From: Physocladia obscura
Lineage: Eukaryota; Chytridiomycota; Chytridiomycetes; Chytridiales; Chytriomycetaceae
Reading direction: 5' to 3'
NCBI GenBank assembly: GCA_027596945.1
Contig: JADGJH010000052.1
Span: forward strand, 1-33,334
Length of the DNA stretch: 33,334 nt
Part shown: piece after piece, positions 1-7,723 of the stretch
Numbering within the stretch: position 1 is the first letter of the stretch
Layout: every line of letters begins with the position of its first letter
Position numbers and translations under genes: made by a program
The notes under the pieces: model-generated
Told to the model about the DNA's origin: nothing
Database searches by the model: none
What the model saw: the letters and a program-made list of their open reading frames with translations, nothing else

Positions 1-328
1 TAAAATTTCTTGTGTACTTTACTATCTTTACACATTACTTCAGTGTGGTGACCACTGTAGATGGCCTCTATCAATTGTTAGAGCCTCTCAGTTATGATTA
101 GAACTTAAATTCCAAATCTTTAATAAAAGCTTTGTATTTCAATTCTTATTTATTGTACACAAAGAATGGATGGATTATTTTATTTGGCAGTGAATTATTC
201 CAGACTGTTGCCACTGGTCATGGAATTTTAACATAGGTGTAACAGGCAGTGGCGCCACTTCCGTTTTCCGAGGTCAAAGGTCTCTTGGATGGGGCCAGCA
301 AATTGATTCAGCCTTGAATTAGTGAAGA
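1..328. other. AT-rich sequence without recognisable gene
   Basis: No supported ORF, RNA gene or terminal repeat is visible. The stretch is downstream of the decayed gene on the minus strand and probably belongs to the same repeat-derived region. Confidence 0.4.
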
Positions 329-1300
329 CTAGAGTTGCACTTGGGACTGCCCAAAATCAAAATCAAGGTTTTCAAGGGCAGGCTGGAGGACTGCGAAGGC
401 ATATTCTTTGACGGCCCCAAACTGGTAGTTTGACAGCACTCCTGTCCCAATCCACTGGCAGATCTTGTTGAGTGCAATGAGGGCAAATGGCATTCCAACG
501 CCGTAGGTGAGCTTGTAACCTGCACAACGTATTGCCTACCACGTTGAAAGGGCGCAGACCAGTCTCATTTGCGACCCAATTTTTGTGAGTGCTGTATTCT
601 TTCCATCTGTTTTGCAAAAAAGTGTGTCATTGCCCAGCGTTAACCTGCTGGGCTGGCGCTCTTCTCCAACAACTGTACACAAGTGATGTAAGTCACTAAG
701 GAATAATGTAAGGAGGAGGATCTTGTGAACAGTTTGGGCAGGGAAAAGGGGGAAGATGCAGGCAGCACTTTTACCTTGTGGGTGAGTTGGGAACCTTGGT
801 GCTGTAGGAGCAGGAGCTGGAGGCGGGGGCAGAGTAGACTTAGCCTCGGGGGCTGTCCTGGATGCAAAGACTGGCATGACTGCAGCGAGGACTGCAGACA
901 CAATGGCTGACACATCTGGTTAGGCAGTTTGTGCCATCTGTTGTAGCTGCTGTGGTTGGGTTTGTTGCTGCTGCTGGTGCTGCTGCTGCTGCTGCTGCTG
1001 CTGGAGGACTTGTAGGCACACGTGGTCTTCCAGATGGGAAATGTGCTCACTGATTGCAGCAAGCATGTATTTCTGGTTAATCCCCAAGACGTTGTCGAGG
1101 GCGTTGGTTCAAGCGCTGAGGATGTCAGCGGAGGGGCAGCAACTGAGTGAGGCCAGCGAGTGGCTGGTCTCGGCGCTGCTCCTATACAACTCCGTGTCCT
1201 TGCAGATTTGGCACAGGAGGTAAGTGGCAAGAACCATTGGGGGGAACAACTGCACTAGACATGGGTTGTTAAAGAGAAAAAGATAAAGAAAATTTGTTGA
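329..1300 (-). pseudogene. Decayed gene with poly-Gln and Pro-rich segments, family unknown
   Basis: One reading frame on the minus strand stays open for about 320 codons, from about 1300 down to a TAG at 329-331. It is interrupted only by three internal stops: TGA at 1109-1111, TAA at 920-922 and TAG at 536-538. There is no frameshift. The frame encodes an N-terminal stretch with Cys pairs (CQICKDTELYR), a segment reading NALDNVLGINQKYMLAAISEH, a poly-Gln run (about 960-1010), a Pro/Ala-rich linker (about 780-850), and a C-terminal part with KICQWIGTGVLSNYQFGAVKEYAF. The absence of frameshifts and the compositional structure argue that this was a real protein. Each stop could come from an Arg or Gln codon by one C-to-T change. 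I do not recognise the family. A transposon-borne or multicopy gene is possible but not shown. Introns inside the interval cannot be excluded. Confidence 0.5.
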
Positions 1301-1690
1301 ACTGGTTTTAATAAATCAAAACCTTGTTGATCAATATCTGTAATATTTTGAATGCTTTCAAGTAACTGCACTATTACTGCTTTTTTTATGGTTTTAAGGC
1401 TGTTTGGTAATCATGATGCACAGGACTGAGGACAAGGCGGTTATTGGGGTTGTTGCTTGTTATGAAAAAGGATTTGCTGCAACATGAATTGTGATTTGAA
1501 GAAAGCGGCTGAATGGCTCCACACGGCGCCCTGCTGTTGTTGTTTACCCGCACGAGTCGATCTGGCCCACCAGTCGCTGCACCCACGCGTCCGCCCGCCC
1601 CTCTGTGCGGCGCACCGTCAACGTCATCGGGGCAGCCAACGCGACCCCGAACCACGCGTCGTGTCAAAACTTGCGCCCTCAAAGTCGCAA

Positions 1691-1807
1691 TATGCTTTCG
1701 ACAATCTCCATCGCATCGCGTATCTCCAGTCGCGGCATAGCGCGAGGAGCAATTGCCAAATGGGGTTTCCAGAACATTGCCGAAACAAGGGAAGAAAAAG
1801 TACCGCA
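1691..1807 (+). pseudogene. Possible orphan first exon with a mitochondrial-presequence-like N terminus
   Basis: An ATG at 1691 opens a frame beginning MLSTISIASRISSRGIARGA. It is rich in Ser, Arg and Ala with no acidic residue in its first 25 residues, as in mitochondrial targeting peptides, and is followed by AKWGFQNIAETREEK. It lies in a CpG-bearing GC-rich island (about 1500-1850), unlike the surrounding repeat-rich DNA. A possible 5' splice site (GTACCG) follows at about 1800, but I could not find a convincing downstream exon. The rest of the gene may have been lost to transposon insertion, or the resemblance may be chance. No family is recognised. Confidence 0.2.
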
Positions 1808-1859
1808 AAAAAAACTTAGATCTTGCCGCTGGCGCCGGCCATTGAACTGCTATTTAGCA

Positions 1860-2300
1860 AAAATATATAATTGGTGACCGCGTAATTAAATTGTTGGGAG
1901 GTTGTCTATTATGGGTTTTGAAGAGTAAGTTACATGAAACTTTTTCGAGTCACATGAAAATTAATGTTTAAAGATATGTAAATTAAATTATTTAATAAAA
2001 CACTTAGCCGTGGTATTTTCTGAAAATTTCAACAAACTCAATGGATTATTGTATTGAAATGTAAAAAAGGGGATTTCAAAACATGAACAGGCTTCTCCTT
2101 CCCAAAAACTTACAGCTTAGAAAGTTGAACGTAAATTGCGTATGCGCAAGAAACTTAAAAAGTAAAAAATGTCACAACCGTTTTCTGCGTCAGAAATAAA
2201 TTGGAAATGTTCAATTCAAAAGGGTTTGGTTCACAAAAAAATTAAAATGCATGAAACTAATGGATTCCCACATATGCTACAATTACTCTACTCATCAGGA
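1860..2300. other. AT-rich sequence without recognisable gene
   Basis: No supported coding region. A short ATG frame followed by a consensus-looking donor (GAAGAGTAAGT near 1920) is present, but no partner exon could be assigned. Confidence 0.3.
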
Positions 2301-2301
2301 A

Positions 2302-2721
2302 CTAAATACCGTTCGATAGGGACATTTTTATGATTATTGGGAGAGACCGCTGCATGGCAATTGGGGCGCCGTAATGATATATCCCTTCACCATAGAGATC
2401 ACCTCGAAGTTTGGAAAGACTGATCCACTTTGTCGCAAACTCGAAACAGCGCATACTTGCTTCTCCATTTTCAGTCCAAGATATTGAAGTTGTAATGCAA
2501 ATGTACAAAAGATTATGGATTTGTTGCAAACTGCCGGTGCGTATGATGTTCTGGAACAAATAATGCATTTGGTAACAGCCAGTTCCTTCAATGTCATAAT
2601 TTGCCACATGGACAATGCCATTGGATTTGTGAGAACTCAACACTTCGGTCATGATGAAAATGATTTTGATTCTTGCAGAATAATAACAAAAACAGGCGCA
2701 GTTCATCCCACACCAATGCAT
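2302..2721 (-). other. Unassigned ORF, 139 codons, probably decayed repeat
   Basis: A 139-codon ORF runs on the minus strand in AT-rich DNA. Its C-terminal half (WTENGEASMRCFEFATKW, DLYGEGIYHYGAPIAMQRS) reads more like protein than random translation. Its N-terminal half, rich in Cys and Ile, does not. A 75-codon ORF overlaps on the plus strand, so strand choice is uncertain. No motif or family is recognised. The position next to copia and DDE relics makes a transposon fragment the simplest explanation. Confidence 0.2.
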
Positions 2722-2759
2722 GCTAACTGGAATGCTGATTGAATTACCAGAATAGAAGA

Positions 2760-3078
2760 GGTCTTAGAATAGCCTGTGTAAACTCAGGCTTGTCAGGTGG
2801 ATATTTTTTTTGACATCATTTTCGTTAAATTTGACAAAATATAGAGTATTTAACAGTTGCCAAAGCAACTCGTGCAAACAAATACAAGAGGAGTGATTGA
2901 TCGACATTTGCAGGTTGTTTCTGTTGGTTTCTTTTTTTTTGGTTCAAAACAAAGGACAAAAAATTTCGTGGGCTAGTTGCTGGGTATTTGTGATGTGCAG
3001 TCCAATTTGTCTAACTGTGAAGTTATTGAGAAGATTACTGAATCAATTTGTCTTGTTATCCACATTACTTCCACAACA
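2760..3078 (-). repeat. Putative 3' LTR remnant of the copia relic
   Basis: Immediately downstream (minus strand) of the copia RNase H frame, the sequence AAAGTAGAG precedes TGTTGTGG at 3078. This resembles the polypurine tract plus 5'-TG start of copia LTRs. The far end of the LTR is not determined, and no second copy is in the window, so this is position-based inference. Confidence 0.25.
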
Positions 3079-3150
3079 CTCTACTTTGTCAACAAAATAA
3101 CAATTTAAACAAATCAAAACAAGGCAAGCAAGGATTTTGAAACTATACGT

Positions 3151-3620
3151 TTAGGATATTGCATGAGGGCCAGTGACCACGCTTTTTTTTTGGAGATATC
3201 TGAAGGTTTGAGTACTGAGAAGCTTGATAAGTATGTCAGCCAGTTGTTTAGTAGTTTAGATGTATTCAATATTGACATGCTTGTTTTCAACAAGCTCACA
3301 GATGTAGTGGTAGCAAATATTAATGTGTTTGAGTGGTGACTAGAGATGCCATTGTTTCCTTAATGGATATTAGGTTGATTGCCTTCATGAATAGTGATAG
3401 AGAGTTGTAAAGGAATTTCAAGGGAATTGTAGAGTTGACTAAAAAAGTTGAAGTCATAACCAAGTTCACAGATGGCCACATATTTAGTTTCAGTCAAAAA
3501 TCAGGGAGAAGTAACAGTGAGTGAATTTTCTTTTCCAACCAAAAGATTTCTCAAACAACCAATACCAATGATTCAGTTTTTCAATAAAACTTACTCTGTG
3601 TCAAATTTTAATCATCAATC
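3151..3620 (-). mobile_element. Ty1/copia retrotransposon relic: RNase H end of Pol
   Basis: The minus strand carries a broken but recognisable Ty1/copia RNase H segment. It shows TETKYVAICELGYDFNFFSQL (the STTEAEY-like region), then SITIHEGNQPNIH, then after a frame change KHINICYHYICELVENKHV (equivalent to KHIDxRYHFVRE), then TTKQLADILIKLL (equivalent to the terminal T..QLADILTKPL motif). The frame ends at a TAA at 3151-3153. At least two in-frame TAA codons and one frameshift disrupt it, so it is dead. In this family the end of Pol is followed by a polypurine tract and the 3' LTR. On the minus strand a purine stretch followed by TGTTGTGG at about 3078 could be the LTR start, but no LTR partner is in view. 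Confidence 0.65.
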
Positions 3621-4327
3621 ATAGCATTGTCTGAAATTGCACTTTCTTATACACATTTCATGCAAGATGCAGCCTGTTCAGAGTGAAATCAAGTTTTTCT
3701 GAAGGAAATCTCAAATTTGGTGAATAACAGCATTTCATTCAACAAAGCAGCTGAATCTGTGAGGGAATTTGTTCATGTACTAAATCTGTGTATAGGCAGA
3801 GGCTGTTTTCATTGCATATACAAAGTTGTGGGCTTTGTGCCATCACTCAATCACATGTATAGACTTTATTAATTTGGTTACAAGATACAACAAGTGAGTT
3901 TATGGGGAAGTAGCATGGTCAGCAAAGTCATGGCACAGCAAGTTTATTTTACAACATAAAAATATTATCAGCTTTAAACACACAAAGACTATCACTGTTC
4001 CTTGGACTAGTTTGCTAACTCTTGAGTCTGTTAAAAAATGATTATGAGAATTAGATGAACGATAATGGCTACAGCTGGAAAAATATAATGAATGTTGACT
4101 AAATGCAAATAAAATTACAGAATGGCAACTCACAGTCAAAGGCAATTTTCAGTGTCAAAATAAATGGCCTAACAAGATTCAAGGAGATTGCAGTCAATAT
4201 GCAAGTTTTATTCTATTTGTAATTGTAAATGGGGAATAAATAATGGATGTTTTTACCTCTCATTCAATTACAAGCAAATCCAGGCCATTTGCATCAGGAT
4301 GATATTACTCCAACATAATTTGCATAG
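3620..4327. other. CpG-free AT-rich repeat-derived sequence
   Basis: No assignable gene. It probably holds further decayed parts of the copia element and of the DDE transposon. CG is absent from 3182 to 4059. Confidence 0.4.
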
Positions 4328-5089
4328 ACAAATCAACATGGTGGGTTCACTCTAGTTCTATTGTGTGATAATCTTGGTGTTCACAGAATAGATATTCTCA
4401 CACAGTGCTTTGGCAATGGAAAGAACACAGCAATTTTCAAATCAACCATGACCAACTTCCTGCAGCTTTTGAACTTTTTGGTTTTTGCAAACATGAACAA
4501 GATCTGTTGATTGTATCACGAAAAACAAAACTTTACAACAAATGCATTGGGAAAAGTAGGTGAAGAACTTATCCCAATAGCCCTTGAAGCTCACCAGTGT
4601 ATTACATTGCGTATTATCCACACACAAAAAATTTTCCATTTGACAAAAAAGTCATTGATGCTCAACATGAATGCCCAATCAACCAAAATTGGACAAACTG
4701 ATGCTGCTATAAAAGCCATCATCAATTTGCTTGGATCTTCAAACTTGAAAAATCCAATCACCAAAGTGAATGAAAAGTCAGAAAAATGTGTCCAACCTGA
4801 TAAGGTATACAGTTTTGAAGATCTTCATTTAAAACAGCAAGAAGCCATCATCACCCAAAAAAATAAGTGCAAAGCAGCTGAAGAGTGCAAAGAAGCCAGG
4901 AAGCAAGTGCAAAGCAACAAGGAAAATGCAATAACCAATAAAGCCATGTTTCATTGCAGAGGTGCAAATGAAAACAGTCCCTGCTTAAAAACATGGTGTC
5001 GCAACTTAACTTGGTCTATTTGCATGAAGTGCCAAGCATTTGGCTTTTGTCCATTAAAAAAAAAAAAAGTTGTCCATCATGTTTTCTAA
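4328..5089 (+). mobile_element. DDE-superfamily (pogo/Tc1-like) transposase relic, C-terminal part
   Basis: In one plus-strand frame the sequence reads LVLLCDNLGVH, matching the LxxDNxxxH block around the second catalytic Asp of DDE_1/CENP-B-type endonucleases (Asp codon at 4367-4369). This is followed by NFLQLLNFLVFANMNKI, which sits where the family has the LQPLDVGVF..LK block. The C-terminal part is a basic, Lys/Gln/Glu-rich segment (KQQEAIITQKNKCKAAEEC) typical of the tail. The frame is broken by a TGA at 4508-4510 and by two stops just upstream of 4328, and the N-terminal DNA-binding part is not visible. It lies opposite to the copia relic. Family assignment rests on the DN motif and its spacing, so the exact clade is uncertain. 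Confidence 0.5.
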
Positions 5090-5664
5090 ATTCTGATTTG
5101 ATGGGTGGAAATTTATCAATTTGATAGTTGGTTAGCATCATAGAAGTAAGAAGAGCCATTATTGTCTCATTCCAGTTATAAATAGTAGTAGTGGTGACTA
5201 ACTGTAGGCAATATTTGATTTTCAATGGTTGCTGATGACTCAATATATGAGTTGTTTGTTTAATGAAATGGAAGTACACATCTCAGGCAAATTCTTGACA
5301 GTGTCAGAAGAAACTTTGAAAATACAGGCCCTGTTTACAGCCATTTGCTGAATGGTTTGACTTGTGGATAAAATCATTTTTATATCCAAGTAAAAAATAC
5401 CTGAGAAATAAACTAACTGAAATTTTGTTTTACCACAGAATTTTTCAGTTTTTTTGTTGAACTGAGACTATTTCAAAAGAAGGATATAATGAATAGAAAA
5501 TGGAGACTATTCTTGTTTACAAAAAAAAACTTTGAAAAAAAGAACAAGAAATAAAACTGTCATAGGTGGTGTGTCTGATTATTTTATTTTTTATTCATTT
5601 TTTGTTTTATGTGCAGTGAGTAAATTTGAAAAGCTGTTTAAATTTAGCGTGTCGTAAATCCCAA
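5090..5664. other. AT-rich intergenic sequence upstream of the seven-helix gene
   Basis: No supported coding region. The last 100 bases before 5665 are very T-rich. An in-frame TGA at 5617-5619 closes the frame above the next gene, so its coding region must begin below that point. Confidence 0.4.
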
Positions 5665-6624
5665 ATGATGGTACCACATCTTTCAAACGCTTCAAATATT
5701 ACCGTGGTCGATACTGTGGCTCCCAAAACTAGCATTTATGCTTCTCTCTACTCAATCCTTGCGGCAATAATGCTACTTGGTCTTTTCTCCACTACTGTGC
5801 TAATTTTTCGCGACGGGCCTGACAAAAAGGTCTTATTGAGAGAACAAATAACATCATTTACATTGCCATTCAACAAATTATTACTTATCATGGGCGTATC
5901 TATTCTCGCGATATGCGTTATTGAAGCAAAAGTCACCACATTGACAGCAACTCAAATATCTGAGCAAATAATTTGGGACTCGGTTAAATACTTTTTCCTT
6001 GCAAGTTGTGAAATATCATACATATTTATTTCCTTCAAACGCGCTGAAACCATTGTAAAGAAAATGTTTCCCCAGTTTTTTTTGTTTGTAAGCCGCACTG
6101 TTTCGAGTGTGCCATATGTATTTTATCTCCAGATGCTTCCACTGTTATTGATGAACTTAATGGATTACTCTTATCAAAAAACTCTTCTTTTAATAACAAT
6201 TATATGGACTGCGCTGGCTGGATTAATATTATTGGGATTGGATGTGGTTTTAATGGTTTCGTTCATAGTATACATCAATTCCGCAATTGTTTCCAACGAA
6301 AATCCCGGACAAGAAAATAATCTTTACGATACTTTTGTGACGCGTTTAACTCGAATCGATGAGTTTCCTGTTCAGCTTCGGATAATAGCAAAATATGGAA
6401 TTATATCGACAAGCAGTTGTCTTCTTTCGCTCTTGTTTTTTATTGGTTATGAGCTTTTCAGTTTCAATGCTTTGTTGGTGCTGAATTTTAGCATGTACAT
6501 TGTGATCTATTTTGTGATGCTAGCAATGAAGTTGGCATTGAAACGGAATCGAGAAGGGTTAGGAAGTCAGTTTGACCGCCCTTTGACTCCAATTTCAGTA
6601 AAGAACACTGTTACAAGAAGTTAA
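5665..6624 (+). CDS. Seven-transmembrane-helix protein of unknown function
   Basis: This intronless gene encodes 319 residues. I start it at the ATG at 5665 (a second ATG follows at 5668), because an in-frame TGA lies at 5617 and no earlier ATG exists. The N terminus carries two possible N-glycosylation sequons (NAS, NIT), consistent with an exterior N terminus and no cleaved signal. Seven hydrophobic segments follow at roughly residues 23-47, 66-86, 105-125, 135-165, 174-204, 245-268 and 272-292, and then a basic Ser/Thr-containing tail of about 25 residues with PLTPIS. The topology is that of a GPCR-like receptor, but I see no DRY, NPxxY or retinal-lysine signature, and I do not recognise the family. 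The ORF is intact and bounded by decayed transposons. Possible polyadenylation signals follow at about 6652 and 6706. Confidence 0.75.
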   Translation: MMVPHLSNASNITVVDTVAPKTSIYASLYSILAAIMLLGLFSTTVLIFRDGPDKKVLLREQITSFTLPFNKLLLIMGVSILAICVIEAKVTTLTATQISEQIIWDSVKYFFLASCEISYIFISFKRAETIVKKMFPQFFLFVSRTVSSVPYVFYLQMLPLLLMNLMDYSYQKTLLLITIIWTALAGLILLGLDVVLMVSFIVYINSAIVSNENPGQENNLYDTFVTRLTRIDEFPVQLRIIAKYGIISTSSCLLSLLFFIGYELFSFNALLVLNFSMYIVIYFVMLAMKLALKRNREGLGSQFDRPLTPISVKNTVTRS

Positions 6625-6649
6625 AATTCGTGATGATCCTTCAATCAAC

Positions 6650-6712
6650 AATAATAAAAAACGCTGAAGTATGCTTGTAATAGAGCATTGAAGTGCTGTA
6701 GCCTTCAATAAA
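6650..6712 (+). terminator. Putative polyadenylation signals of the seven-helix gene
   Basis: AATAAA-type hexamers occur 28 and about 80 bases after the stop codon (AATAATAAAAAA near 6650; CAATAAAAA near 6706). They are assigned by position only. Confidence 0.3.
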
Positions 6713-6811
6713 AACTGCTAAAATCATAAATAAACGGCGAAAATCGAAAGTAAAGAGTGAGAAAGCGAGAAAAAAATGAACATTTAAATGATAAGAAAAA
6801 AAGGACAAACT

Positions 6812-7030
6812 TCACAGAAACAGTGACAGATAAAGATTTAAAACAAGTCCCAATTTTTGGATAAAAGCATCAAGGCTTGGAACAGCATCCAAAATGCTAT
6901 GTCTAATCTCTGCAGGAGCTCATTCCAGGTCTCTTTCATTCAGCGGTGTGACAATTTTGCTGAACATATTGCCATTCACTGGAAAAGCAGAGTCTGTGCA
7001 GACTCCATACTCACGTAAAAGTAAACTTCT
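6812..7030 (-). mobile_element. DDE_Tnp_4-like (PIF/Harbinger-type) transposase relic, C-terminal part
   Basis: A minus-strand frame reads LLREYGVCTDSAFPVNG, followed by MFSKIVTPLNERDLE, a TGA at 6920-6922, and then APAEIRHSILDAVPSLDAF, ending in TGA at 6812-6814. Fungal DDE_Tnp_4-type transposases have a comparable block: a catalytic-region Asp in GDSAFP, then a K.P...GE.E segment, then a helix. I base the assignment on that block. Upstream codons to about 7226 are broken, so this is a fragment. Confidence is moderate because only one motif block survives. Confidence 0.45.
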
Positions 7031-7723
7031 CATTTATTAACTTTTCCCAAAATACACCACTCATTTTGTTTTGATACAGAGTTTCATCCAAGAGTAGTCT
7101 AGCAAATTTACTTTTTTTTTTGAAGCAAAACAGAAATGTGGACAAAAACTTAACTCTGCATTGCCTTTGATTGTTAATTGCTGCCACAGCACATTCTAAA
7201 TTTTGTATTTTCAATTTCAACTTCAAATTATATTACATCACTGCCAGCCAGCATTCTACAGACTTGACAGCAATGACAAGGTCAACTATTTATTCTTGGT
7301 TATTCCATAAATTTTAGTTTGTTCTGGTAGGTTATTTATGTTGCGTGCTGTTGTTTGGTGAGGTTTTTTTTTTTTGTATTTTTTTGTCACTATGGTGGGC
7401 TCTGAAACTGATTTATGGTAGTTGATAAACCAAATATTGCTACACCATATTACCCCTTCAGAAAAGTCATTAAAGTTGTTTGCATTAACTTTAGCCACTA
7501 TTGTCAAGATATTGCTGTTTTTTGTTTTTTTTAGGTCACTTGGTTGTAGTTTTTTTTTGATTATTTATTTTTTCGAGCTTCTAGAAGCATGTGAAACCAA
7601 GTTCAACATTTTAACATTGTTTTCCTGTATCTGTAACTGTAAAATTGTACACGGTTTTTTATTATTTGGACAGAAGAGAGAATTGGAAAGATTGAATTGT
7701 TGATCTTGGAAAGCAGACAAATA
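7031..7723. other. AT-rich intergenic sequence and 5' region of the SNF2 gene
   Basis: This probably contains more of the decayed transposase up to about 7226, then T-rich homopolymer-bearing sequence. No other gene is supported. The upstream regulatory region of the SNF2 gene must lie in the last part, but no specific element is identifiable. Confidence 0.35.

Noticed and set aside
960..1010. CAG/CTG run as a structured RNA or microsatellite locus
   Set aside because: It is in frame with the decayed coding sequence and simply encodes poly-Gln.
1386..1808. 140-codon minus-strand ORF in the GC-rich island
   Set aside because: It is Arg/Gly-rich with no recognisable domain, and it overlaps three plus-strand ORFs. 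High GC alone can produce such open frames.
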